Assembly (NCBI GenBank): GCA_024128875.1
Contig: JAMYFF010000002.1
Location: 372,001-436,000 of the forward strand
Reading direction: 5' to 3'
Length of the DNA stretch: 64,000 nucleotides
From: Salinilacustrithrix flava
GTDB taxonomy: Bacteria; Actinomycetota; Acidimicrobiia; Acidimicrobiales; Salinilacustritrichaceae
The notes beneath the pieces are model-generated. The model was given only the letters and a program-made list of their open reading frames with translations. It was not told the DNA's origin and did not search any database. The position numbers and the translations under genes are program-made. Each line of letters begins with the position of its first letter. The stretch's first letter is position 1. Positions 25,868-34,088 of the stretch are shown piece after piece.

Positions 25868-28348
25868 TCAGCGGCGCCGACCGCCGCCACCGCTGCGGCC
25901 GCGTCCGCGACCACCGCCGCGGTTGCCACCGTCGCCACCGGAGGAACCCTCGGGACCGAGGTCACCGAACTCCTCCTTCAGCTCCTCGTCGAACGCGTCC
26001 TCGAAGGAGACGAACTCGCCGGACGAGGCGGTGCCGCCGGCAGCGGTGCCGCCGGTGTCGCCACCCTTGTCGTCCTTGCTGCCACCGCGATCGCCGCGGT
26101 CGCTGCTGCGACCCCGGCCACCGTCGCGGCCGCCACGGTCGCTGCGCTCGCGCTTGGGACCGTCGTCGTCGCTACCCTCGTCGGCCGGCTCGCTGGCCGG
26201 GGACAGGCTGATCTTGCCGTTCGGGTCGATGTCGTCGACCCGGACCTCGATCTCCTGACCCAGCTCCAGCTCGTCCTCGACCTTGTCGATGCGGCGCTTG
26301 CCGCCGATCTTGGAGATGTGGAGCAGGCCGTCGCGGCCGGGGAGGATGTTGACGAAGGCGCCGAACTTGGTGATGTTGACGACCTTGCCCATGTAGATCT
26401 CGCCCGGGTGGGCGGAGGGCGGGTTGACGATCAGCTCGATCTGGCGGCGGGCCTCGTCGACGGCGCCCTTGTCGGTGCCACCGATGGTGACCACACCGAC
26501 GACGCCGTCGTCGTCGACGCCGATGTCGGCGCCGGTCTCACCCTGGATCTGGTTGATGACCTTGCCCTTGGGCCCGATGACCTCGCCGATCTTGTCGACG
26601 GGGATCTCGAAGCTGATGATCTTCGGGGCCGTGCCCTGGACGTCGTCACGAGGCTCGGCGATGCACTCGTCCATGATGTCGAGGATCTTGTAGCGGGCAT
26701 CCTTGGCCTGGGCCAGCGCGTCGGCCAGGACGTCGGCGGGGAGGCCGTCGATCTTGGTGTCGAGCTGGAGGGCGGTGATGAAGTCCCGCGTGCCGGCGAC
26801 CTTGAAGTCCATGTCGCCGAAGGCGTCCTCGGCACCGAGGATGTCGGTGAGGGTGGTGTACTTGCCGTCGGCGTAGACGAGGCCCATGGCGATGCCGGCG
26901 ACGGCGGCCTTGATCGGCACACCGCCGTCCATCAGCGACAGGGACGACGAGCAGACCGACGCCATCGAGGTGGAGCCGTTGGAGGCGAGCACCTCGGAGA
27001 CGAGGCGGAACGTGTAGGGCCACTCGTCCATCGAGGGGATCACCGGCAGCAGGGCGCGCTCGGCGAGCAGGCCGTGGCCCACCTCGCGGCGCTTCGGGCT
27101 GCCCACGCGGCCGGTCTCGCCGTTGGCGTGCGGCGGCATGTTGTAGTGGTGCATGTACCGCTTCTTCTCCTGGGGACCCAGGTTGTCGAGAAGCTGGTCC
27201 ATCTTCGGCATGCCGAGGGTGAGGACGTTGAGGACCTGGGTCTCGCCACGCTGGAACAGGCCGGAGCCGTGCGCGGTGTCGAGGACGCCGACCTCGGCGG
27301 TGACCGGGCGGAGGTCCCCCGGGCCACGACCGTCGATGCGGACGCCCTCGTTCACGATGCGGGACCGGATGACGTCCTTGAGCACCGTCTTGATGGCGTT
27401 GCCGATCTCCTTGTCGCGACCGGCGAACTCCTCGGACAGCTCGTCGCGGATCTCGGCCTTGACGGCCCGCTCGGCGGCCTCGCGGTCGGCCTTGATGGCG
27501 ATGGAGCCGACCTCGCGGAGGCGGTCGGTGCCGACCTCGCGGACCTTCTCGAGCACGTCGTCCTGGTAGTCGTCGGCGGCGGTCCACTCGAGGGGCGGAC
27601 GGGCGCCGTACTCCTCGACCAGGCGGCGCTGGGCGTCGATGGAGTCCTTGATCGACTTCTTCGACTCCTCGAGGCCCTGGGCGATGGCCTCCTCGGTGAC
27701 GAAGGGGGCGCCGGCCTGGTAGTGCTGCCAGGCCTTCTCGGTGCCGTTGGCCTCCACCATCATGATGGCGATGGAGCCGTCTTCGTTCTCGCGGCCGGCG
27801 ACCACGAGGTCGAAGGTGGACTCCTCGATCTCGTCGTGCTCGGGGTGCGGGACCCACTCGCCGTCGATGTCGTAGGCCATGCGCACGGCGCCGATGGGGC
27901 CGTCGAAGGGCAGACCGCTGAGCATCAGGGCGGCGGAGGCGCCGTTGATGGTGAGCACGTCGTAGGGGTTGCGGCCGTCGGAGCCCATGATCGTGGACAC
28001 GATCTGGGTCTCGTTGCGGTACCCGGCGGGGAAGCTGGGGCGCAGCGGGCGGTCGGTGAGCCGGCAGGTGAGGATGGCCAGGTCCGTGGGACGGCCCTCA
28101 CGGCGGAAGAACGAGCCGGGGATGCGACCCGCGGCGTACATGCGCTCCTCGACGTCGACGGTGAGGGGGAAGAAGTCCATCCCCTCCCGGACGCTCTTGG
28201 CGGCGTTGGCGGTGACGAGGGTCTTGGTGCCCCCGATGCTGGCCAGGACTGCGCCCTGGCTCTGCTGTGCGAGCTTGCCCGTCTCGAAGACGAGCTCCTT
28301 GTCGGCGCCGGGAATGGGCGCGGACACCCGCGTGGGTTCGGTGGTCAT
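25868..28348 (-). CDS. pnp: polyribonucleotide nucleotidyltransferase (PNPase) with RG-rich tail
   Basis: An 826-residue PNPase: phosphorolytic 3'-5' RNA decay and RNA tailing. Two RNase PH domains are present, the second with MPPHANGETGRVGSPKRREVGHGLLAERAL. A KH domain (IPVDKIGEVIGPKGKVINQIQ) and an S1 domain (GEIYMGKVVNITKFGAFVNILPGRDGLLHISKI) follow. ATG 28348 gives MTTEPTRVS; the 195-residue in-frame extension upstream runs through rpsO and is a shadow. The last 108 residues (about 719-826) are an added tail of Arg-Gly repeats. It surrounds an acidic, Phe-containing segment at about 779-794 (EFVSFEDAFDEELKEEF). The tail probably adds RNA binding or a partner dock. Confidence 0.97.
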   Translation of the reverse strand: MTTEPTRVSAPIPGADKELVFETGKLAQQSQGAVLASIGGTKTLVTANAAKSVREGMDFFPLTVDVEERMYAAGRIPGSFFRREGRPTDLAILTCRLTDRPLRPSFPAGYRNETQIVSTIMGSDGRNPYDVLTINGASAALMLSGLPFDGPIGAVRMAYDIDGEWVPHPEHDEIEESTFDLVVAGRENEDGSIAIMMVEANGTEKAWQHYQAGAPFVTEEAIAQGLEESKKSIKDSIDAQRRLVEEYGARPPLEWTAADDYQDDVLEKVREVGTDRLREVGSIAIKADREAAERAVKAEIRDELSEEFAGRDKEIGNAIKTVLKDVIRSRIVNEGVRIDGRGPGDLRPVTAEVGVLDTAHGSGLFQRGETQVLNVLTLGMPKMDQLLDNLGPQEKKRYMHHYNMPPHANGETGRVGSPKRREVGHGLLAERALLPVIPSMDEWPYTFRLVSEVLASNGSTSMASVCSSSLSLMDGGVPIKAAVAGIAMGLVYADGKYTTLTDILGAEDAFGDMDFKVAGTRDFITALQLDTKIDGLPADVLADALAQAKDARYKILDIMDECIAEPRDDVQGTAPKIISFEIPVDKIGEVIGPKGKVINQIQGETGADIGVDDDGVVGVVTIGGTDKGAVDEARRQIELIVNPPSAHPGEIYMGKVVNITKFGAFVNILPGRDGLLHISKIGGKRRIDKVEDELELGQEIEVRVDDIDPNGKISLSPASEPADEGSDDDGPKRERSDRGGRDGGRGRSSDRGDRGGSKDDKGGDTGGTAAGGTASSGEFVSFEDAFDEELKEEFGDLGPEGSSGGDGGNRGGGRGRGRSGGGGRRR

Positions 28349-28443
28349 GTTGGGTTGGTCTCCTGTGGCCCGGTGACCGCCACGCCCCCTCGGGCTCTGT
28401 GTGTGGCGGCTTGCGGGCCGGATCGTGGTGACAGGGCCAGTTC

Positions 28444-28486
28444 CCAGTCGGCGCACCCCCGAAGTGGTTCGGAGATCGGCGACTGG
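28444..28486 (-). ncRNA. nested stem-loop in the rpsO-pnp intergenic leader
   Basis: An outer stem CCAGTCG/CGACTGG (28444-28450 with 28480-28486) encloses an inner hairpin CCGAA-GTGG-TTCGG (28459-28472). It lies in the 175 bases between rpsO and pnp, about 95 bases ahead of the pnp start. In E. coli the equivalent spot is an RNase III-cut, PNPase-autoregulated leader. A similar processing or attenuation role is inferred here. Confidence 0.5.
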
Positions 28487-28523
28487 CAGCTGACCGAGGC
28501 TGCCACCGGGGTGTTCGGACCCC

Positions 28524-28796
28524 TCAGCGGCGCAGGCCGTGCGTGGCGATGATCGCCCGGTAGCGCTCGACGTCGTTCTTGCGGACGTAGTCGAGGAGCC
28601 GCCGGCGGCGACCGACCAGCTTGAGCAGGCCGCGTCGGGTGTGGTGGTCCTTCTTGTGGTTCGAGAGGTGGTCGTTGAGGTGGTTGATGCGCTTCGTGAG
28701 AATCGCGATCTGGACCTCGGGCGACCCCGTGTCCGTCTCGTGGAGGCGGTGCTCTGCGATGAGCTCCGGCTTGAGGCGGTCGATCTGCTCAGACAT
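28524..28796 (-). CDS. rpsO: 30S ribosomal protein S15
   Basis: A 90-residue S15, exact family length, containing [19 protein letters not shown] and [20 protein letters not shown]. It binds 16S rRNA in the central domain and nucleates platform assembly. ATG 28796 has GGAG about 11 bases upstream. The gene lies between the alpha/beta hydrolase and pnp, keeping the conserved ribF-rpsO-pnp neighbourhood with one intruding hydrolase gene. The 175-base region upstream is long enough for S15 translational autocontrol, but no specific pseudoknot was identified. Confidence 0.98.
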   Translation of the reverse strand: MSEQIDRLKPELIAEHRLHETDTGSPEVQIAILTKRINHLNDHLSNHKKDHHTRRGLLKLVGRRRRLLDYVRKNDVERYRAIIATHGLRR

Positions 28797-28931
28797 ACGT
28801 GAAGGACTCCGTTGCTTGCGTGGGTATCGGACCCGGCTGCCCCAACCGGCTGTGCGAGGAGGGGAAGCGGTGGCGTCGGGCGCTGCTCCCGGGGTGGAAC
28901 CCCCAGGCGCGACGGCACGAGGCCTTCAGGC

Positions 28932-28937
28932 ACCCTA
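28932..28937 (-). promoter_or_regulatory. candidate -10 element ahead of rpsO
   Basis: TAGGGT on the minus strand, about 135 bases upstream of the rpsO ATG, a TANNNT-type actinobacterial -10. No good -35 was found. Otherwise the region 28797-28971 shows only GC-rich potential stems, including GGGGTTCCACCCC. Confidence 0.3.
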
Positions 28938-28971
28938 CCACCGTGCGCCTGCAGACGCGGTACCCCGGCTG

Positions 28972-30219
28972 CTACTGGGGCAGGGCGGGCTTGATGTCGT
29001 AGGAGTAGGCCGGCCGGCGCCGGCGGGCCGTGAGCCGGGCGAACTCGAGCTTGGGCGTCATCGCCCGGATCGGGGCATCAGGGGGGTAGAAGGCGCGCTC
29101 GACCTCGTCGAGCCGGGCCAGGTCGGGCTCGAGGCCGTGGTCCCGCACGGCCTGGCGGTAGGCCTGGCCGAAGCTGCCGTGCAGCAGGTCCGACACGATG
29201 GCGGGCAGCGTCTCGGGGTCCCGGAGGGGCCAGCAGTGGTTGGCCCCGTCGATGACGACGAACTCGCCCTTGGCCTGGCGGGCGGCGTCCTTGGCCGTCT
29301 GCAGCGGCACGGCGAAGTCACGGGTGCCGTGCACCGCCACGACCGGGATCTCCTCCTGGGCGAGGCGCTGCAGCATCCAGCGGCTGCCCCGGCTGCGCAG
29401 GATCGACACGGCCGGGCCGAGCAGGCGCCAGGGCCGCACGGCGTGGCCGACCAGGGTGGGGGCCAGGAGCCGACCGAGCTTGAGCGCCTGCTCGGGGTTC
29501 TTCAGCACCGGCGGCGTGGTCATGGCATCGAGGGCGAGGAGGACGACGACCCCGGCCATGGCCGGGGGGAACAGGCGCCCGACGTTGACGAGGCGGTCCC
29601 AGGCGTCGCCGACGATGGCGTCGACGAGGATGACGCCGAGGGCGCGCTCGGGCTCGCTGGCGCACAGCTGGGTGATGACCCGGCCGCCCATGGAGTGGCC
29701 GACGAAGAAGGCCTGCTCGATGCCGAGCTCGTCCAGGGCCCGGCCGAGGAGCCGGGCGTACTCGCCGAAGTTGGCGCCGCCGGAGGGCAGGCCCTGGGTG
29801 CTGCCGTGGTTGGCGGTGTCGATCGCGACGACCTTGAAGCCCATGGAGACCAGGCGGGACAACGTCTGGGCGTAGAGGAAGCCCTCGGCGGTGAAGCCGT
29901 GCACCATCACCAGCGGCACGCCCCGACCCGAGACGGTGACGCCGACCTCGTGGCCGTCGGCCATGCGGAACACGTGGCGGGCCAGGCGGGGTGCGGCGAC
30001 CAGGCCGCGCTCGGCCGCGCCGTCGGACTCGGGCCCGACCACCGGCATCTCGGCCTCGGGCAGCACGCTCGAGAGCGCTCGCCGGGCCCGCTCCCGGGGC
30101 AGCAGGTGGCTGCGGTCCTCCCGGCTCTCGTCGTCGTCGTAGACCGGCTCGAGAGGCACGACGTGACCGACGGTGACGGGGATGATCGTCACGTCGTCGG
30201 GGAAGCCGGTCTCGGTCAT
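28972..30219 (-). CDS. alpha/beta hydrolase
   Basis: A 415-residue serine hydrolase-fold protein. The nucleophile elbow is FVGHSMGG with S176. An oxyanion-side motif is VMVHGFTAEG, the acid is probably in GTRDFAVP, and the histidine is in GANHCW. The first 80 residues are an acidic and variable extension (PVYDDDESREDRSHLLPRE) not seen in minimal hydrolases, and the last 60 residues are basic. ATG 30219 overlaps the ribF stop by four bases, so it is co-translated with ribF and inserted between ribF and rpsO. The substrate is unknown; a lipase or esterase action is plausible. Confidence 0.85.
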   Translation of the reverse strand: MTETGFPDDVTIIPVTVGHVVPLEPVYDDDESREDRSHLLPRERARRALSSVLPEAEMPVVGPESDGAAERGLVAAPRLARHVFRMADGHEVGVTVSGRGVPLVMVHGFTAEGFLYAQTLSRLVSMGFKVVAIDTANHGSTQGLPSGGANFGEYARLLGRALDELGIEQAFFVGHSMGGRVITQLCASEPERALGVILVDAIVGDAWDRLVNVGRLFPPAMAGVVVLLALDAMTTPPVLKNPEQALKLGRLLAPTLVGHAVRPWRLLGPAVSILRSRGSRWMLQRLAQEEIPVVAVHGTRDFAVPLQTAKDAARQAKGEFVVIDGANHCWPLRDPETLPAIVSDLLHGSFGQAYRQAVRDHGLEPDLARLDEVERAFYPPDAPIRAMTPKLEFARLTARRRRPAYSYDIKPALPQ

Positions 30220-31169
30220 GGGCGCAGTATCCGCCGAGCGTCTTCGCAGTCGCGCTGCATCTGCTCGATGAGGTCGTCGACGGTGTCGAAGCGCTCCTCG
30301 CCCCGGAGCCGGGACACGAAGCGGACCGCGACGCGCTCGTCGTAGAGATCGCCGGAGAAGTCGAGCACGTGGGCCTCGAGCAGGCTGGCGTCGGCCGTCT
30401 CGTAGAAGGTGGGGCGCCGGCCGAGGGAGATCGCCGTCGGCAGCACCTCGCCGTCGGCCCGGACGAACCAGCCGGCGTAGATCCCGTCGGCCGGCAGCAG
30501 GATGGATCCGGGCACGGCCACGTTGGCGGTGGGGAAGCCGAGGTCTCGGCCCCGCTGGTCGCCCTGGTGGACCACGCCGCGCACCTCGTGGGGGCGGCCG
30601 AGCATCTCGGCGGCGGACCCGACCTCACCGGCCACCAGCGCGCGGCGGATGGCAGTGGAGGACACGCGGCCCTCGGCGGCGGTGGGCTTGCCGTCGACGT
30701 CGACGAGGGCCATGCCGTGCACGTCGAAGCCGAGGTCGGGGCCGAGCCGGTTGAGCAGCGCCACGTCTCCGCCCCGGCCCTTGCCGAAGTGGAAGTCGGC
30801 GCCGACGATCACGGTACGGGCCTTGAGGCAGTCGACCAGGACCTCCTGGACGAACTCGTCCGCGGTCTCGGCCGCGCGCTCCTCGTCGAAGCGGATGACG
30901 ACGACGAGGTCGATGCCGGTGCTCTCGAGCAGCTCGAGCTTCTGGTCGAGGTCGCAGAGCAGCTTGGGCGCGGACTCGGGTCGCACGACCGAGGCGGGGT
31001 GCCGGTCGAAGGTGACGACCGCCGAGGCCAGGCCCCGGGCGTCGGCTTCGCGCTGGACCTCGGCGATGACGGCGCGGTGGCCGAGGTGGAGCCCGTCGTA
31101 GGCGCCGATCGTGACCGCCGTTCCCTGCCCGAGCTCGGGGCAGCTGGACGTGTCGCGGACGATCTGCAC
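30216..31169 (-). CDS. ribF: bifunctional riboflavin kinase/FAD synthetase
   Basis: A 317-residue RibF that makes FMN and then FAD. The N-terminal FAD-synthetase domain shows GAYDGLHLGHR and a VSSTAIRRAL loop. The C-terminal riboflavin-kinase domain shows RGRDLGFPTAN and GIYAGW. The start is GTG 31169. In most actinobacteria truB immediately precedes ribF. Here the complete Tad pilus block (31190-39845) lies between them, and ribF follows tadC by 20 bases, so it may now be transcribed from the pilus operon or need its own promoter. Confidence 0.96.
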   Translation of the reverse strand: MQIVRDTSSCPELGQGTAVTIGAYDGLHLGHRAVIAEVQREADARGLASAVVTFDRHPASVVRPESAPKLLCDLDQKLELLESTGIDLVVVIRFDEERAAETADEFVQEVLVDCLKARTVIVGADFHFGKGRGGDVALLNRLGPDLGFDVHGMALVDVDGKPTAAEGRVSSTAIRRALVAGEVGSAAEMLGRPHEVRGVVHQGDQRGRDLGFPTANVAVPGSILLPADGIYAGWFVRADGEVLPTAISLGRRPTFYETADASLLEAHVLDFSGDLYDERVAVRFVSRLRGEERFDTVDDLIEQMQRDCEDARRILRP

Positions 31170-31189
31170 GAAGGCGATCGTACTTGTGC

Positions 31190-32101
31190 CTAGAAGCTGT
31201 CCATGATGTTGATGCCGGCCGGTCCGAGGATGATCACGAACAGCGACGGCAGGATGCAGAACACCAGCGGGAACACGATCTTCACCGGCAGCTGGGCGGC
31301 CTTCTCCTCGACCCGGGCGCGGCGCTTCTCGCGCAGCTCCTGGGACTGCACCTTCAGCACGCGGGCGATGGGCAGGCCGTGGCGGGTCGACTGGCGGATG
31401 GCGACGACGAAGGCCTTGAGGTCGGGCACGTCGGTGCGCTCGACCATGCGGTCGAGGGCGACCTGGCGGTCCACCCCGACCTGCAGGTCCTGGAGCACTC
31501 GGGCGAGCTCGTCGGCCAGGGGGCCGGTGCGGCCCTCGGCGGAGCGGGCCATGGCGGCGTCGAAGCCGAGACCGGCCTCCACCGACACGGTGAGCTGGTC
31601 GATGACGTCGGGCAGCTGCTTCTCGATGAGGCCCTGGCGCTCACCGGCCTTGCGGTCGAGCCAGGCCTCGGGGCCGAGGTAGGCCAGCGCGGCGATGAGG
31701 GCGGCCAGGCCGAGGGACTGGCGACCCGTGCCGCCCGAGAGGAGCAGCACGATGAGGACGACGCCGATGGCGAGGGACAGGAAGCGGATGACGAGGACCC
31801 GCTCGACCGTCCAGCCCTTCTCGTACAGGCCGGCCAGGTCGAGCTTGCGCTGGACGCGGTCGCCCATGCCGGCGGAGGTGAACCCCTTGGCCCGGTTGCC
31901 GATGGAGGTGAAGAACGGATCGAGGATGCGGGTCTTGGCTGAGGCGCTCAGGGCGATCTGGCGGCTGTCGGCGAGCATGCCGCCGCGGCCGAGGTTGGCC
32001 TGGGCCTGGTCGAGGTCGCGCTCGGCGGTGAGCACCCAGACGAGGACGCCGACGGCCCCGATGACGAGGGCGGCTCCGAAGATGACGACGAGCAGGTCCA
32101 T
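31190..32101 (-). CDS. tadC: Tad pilus inner-membrane platform protein TadC
   Basis: A 303-residue type II secretion F-domain protein. The N-terminal transmembrane helix is MDLLVVIFGAALVIGAVG. A middle helix pair is near residues 100-150, and the T2SSF domain contains EKQLPDVIDQLTVSVEAGLGFDAAMARS and RHGLPIARVLKVQSQELREKRRARVEEKA. A C-terminal helix (FPLVFCILPSLFVIILGPAGI) closes it. With TadB it forms the membrane platform on which the TadA ATPase acts. It starts one base after the tadB stop and is the last pilus gene before ribF. Confidence 0.92.
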   Translation of the reverse strand: MDLLVVIFGAALVIGAVGVLVWVLTAERDLDQAQANLGRGGMLADSRQIALSASAKTRILDPFFTSIGNRAKGFTSAGMGDRVQRKLDLAGLYEKGWTVERVLVIRFLSLAIGVVLIVLLLSGGTGRQSLGLAALIAALAYLGPEAWLDRKAGERQGLIEKQLPDVIDQLTVSVEAGLGFDAAMARSAEGRTGPLADELARVLQDLQVGVDRQVALDRMVERTDVPDLKAFVVAIRQSTRHGLPIARVLKVQSQELREKRRARVEEKAAQLPVKIVFPLVFCILPSLFVIILGPAGINIMDSF

Positions 32102-32102
32102 C

Positions 32103-34088
32103 TCAGTACTCCACGTCGATCAGCTTCTTCAGCCACAGCGCGCCGGCGACGAGCAGCGCCACCGCCACGCCCAGCATGATCAGCCCGATGGTGCGGCTGA
32201 AGAGCGGGTCCATGTAGTCGGGGTTGGAGCTGTACAGGATCAGCCCCATGCCGATGGGCAGGAAGCCCAGCACCATGGCCGAGATGCGCCCCTCCGCAGT
32301 GAGGGCGGAGACCTGGCGCTTGAGCCGGTTGCGGGCCCGGATGGTCTCGCCGACCTGGTCCAGGATCTGAGCGAGGTCGCCACCGACGGTGCGGTTGATG
32401 CGCATGGCGTCCACGACCCAGGCGAAGTCCTCGTTCTGGACGCGGTTGGCCACGCCGTCGAGGGCGTCCTCCACGTCGCGGCCGAGGCGGGTCTCGAGGA
32501 TGGCCCGGCGGAACTCCTGGCCGAGCGGGGCGTCCATCTCCTCGGCGACCGTGTCGATGGCCTGGCCGACGCCGAAGCCGGATCGCAGCGAGCCGGACAT
32601 GATCATGAGGGCGTCGCTGAGCTGGTCCCCGAAGGCCTTGTTGCGGCGGGACGCCTTGAAGTCGAGGAACGCCTTGGCGCCGAGCAGCGGCACGAGCAGG
32701 CCGATGGCACCGATCACCACGCCGAAGAGCAGGTAGCCGAGGATACCGGCGCCGATGGCGATGGCCACGACGAGGGCGGCGTACTCCCCTGCCCGCATGA
32801 CGAGGCCGGCCCGGTCGAGGGCGGCGTCGATCTTGCCGGTGGACTCGGTGCGCTCGACGGCCGCGGACGCCATCCGGGTGGCGGCGGAGCGGACGCTGTC
32901 GAAGGCGCGCTCGGCGCCGCTGTGGTCGTCGTGGCTCACCGGAGCGGCATCGGAGCGCAGGGAGCGGCGGGCCTCGCGCCGGCGCACGATCGCGGAGCCG
33001 GCGCCGCTCGGGATCGCCAGGGCGATGAGCGCGGCGAGGGAGAAGCCCACGATCAGCGCGCCGATCCAGAGCACCCAGCCCTGCTGGTAGAAGGGCGGGT
33101 CGGCTTCGGAGGTGAGCACGCCGGGCAGGGCGATCTCCTCGACGTCGTCATCGCCGGCGCCGGCGTTCGGGTCCCGGTCGGGCAGGGCGAGCTCGACCGA
33201 TCCGGTCGCATCGCTGCCCTCGACGCCGATGGCCCATGTGCCTGTGGGGTCCGGGGTCGTGGAGGTGAAGGAGACGGCGTACTGGTTGACGATGCGCTGG
33301 CCGAGACCGACGTAGGTCTCGGCGAGGGCGTCGGGGTCCGTGGCGGACACGACCCGGCCGCCGGCTGCGTCGGCCAGGGCGTCGAGGGCGGCGTCGTCGG
33401 TCTCCGCGGTCTCGAGGGAGACGAGGTAGAAGTCGCCGGCGCCGCCGGCGAGGGCTTCGGTGGTCTCCTCGACCCCGGCCTGGGAGTCGGAGTCGGCCCC
33501 GTCGCTCAGCACGACGATGGCGTTGCGCTCGGCGGGCGACGCACCGGTCTGCTCGGTGGCCAGCAGGACGGCGTCGTACAGGGCGGTGCCGCCCGCGGCT
33601 TCGAGGCCGTCGATGGCGGCGGCGGTCTCGGCCCGGTCGGTGGTGAACTCCGAGGCGACCGAGGCGGCGGAGCCGAAGCCGATCACGCTGACCGGCGCGT
33701 CTTCGGGCAGGACCTCGATCAGGTCGGTGGCGGCCGCCTTGGCGGCGTCGAGGGCCTCGCGGATGGAGCCGGACGTGTCGACGGCGAGCACCACCCCGAT
33801 CTGCTGGTCGTCGAGGGCGGTGAACTCGGCATCGACCGGCTCGTCGTTCTCGGTGAGCCGGAGGTCCTCGGGGCTGAGGTCGGCGCTGGCCAGCTCGGGG
33901 GACAGCGCGACGCGCAGCTGCACCGTGGGGAACGAGGTGATGTCGACGCCGACGACCTCGATGGCCGGTCCGGCGTCCTGGGCCCCGCTCGGCGGGGCGA
34001 CGGTGAGCAGCGCGGCCAGCCCGGTGACCAGGGCGAGGATGAGCGCCGTCGCCCGGCGCAGGGCCGGGCGGGATGCGTGCCCGTTCAC
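32103..34088 (-). CDS. tadB: VWA-domain/TadB fusion protein
   Basis: A 661-residue protein that joins two modules. A signal peptide (about 1-36, ending near PPSGAQ) leads to an extracytoplasmic von Willebrand A domain at about 95-285. It has the metal-site motif DTSGS (104-108), a GGTALYDAV threonine and VLSDGAD. A transmembrane helix near 342-368 then precedes a T2SSF domain (GDQLSDALMIMSGSLRSGFGVGQAID...). Two closing helices end the protein. The second half alone is a normal TadB. The fusion places a metal-dependent adhesion or binding module outside the pilus platform. The start is GTG 34088, overlapping the tadA stop. Confidence 0.92.
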   Translation of the reverse strand: MNGHASRPALRRATALILALVTGLAALLTVAPPSGAQDAGPAIEVVGVDITSFPTVQLRVALSPELASADLSPEDLRLTENDEPVDAEFTALDDQQIGVVLAVDTSGSIREALDAAKAAATDLIEVLPEDAPVSVIGFGSAASVASEFTTDRAETAAAIDGLEAAGGTALYDAVLLATEQTGASPAERNAIVVLSDGADSDSQAGVEETTEALAGGAGDFYLVSLETAETDDAALDALADAAGGRVVSATDPDALAETYVGLGQRIVNQYAVSFTSTTPDPTGTWAIGVEGSDATGSVELALPDRDPNAGAGDDDVEEIALPGVLTSEADPPFYQQGWVLWIGALIVGFSLAALIALAIPSGAGSAIVRRREARRSLRSDAAPVSHDDHSGAERAFDSVRSAATRMASAAVERTESTGKIDAALDRAGLVMRAGEYAALVVAIAIGAGILGYLLFGVVIGAIGLLVPLLGAKAFLDFKASRRNKAFGDQLSDALMIMSGSLRSGFGVGQAIDTVAEEMDAPLGQEFRRAILETRLGRDVEDALDGVANRVQNEDFAWVVDAMRINRTVGGDLAQILDQVGETIRARNRLKRQVSALTAEGRISAMVLGFLPIGMGLILYSSNPDYMDPLFSRTIGLIMLGVAVALLVAGALWLKKLIDVEY

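Noticed and set aside
28349-28933. N-terminal extension of pnp
   Set aside because: The added residues are the rpsO gene in another frame; normal PNPase starts at ATG 28348.
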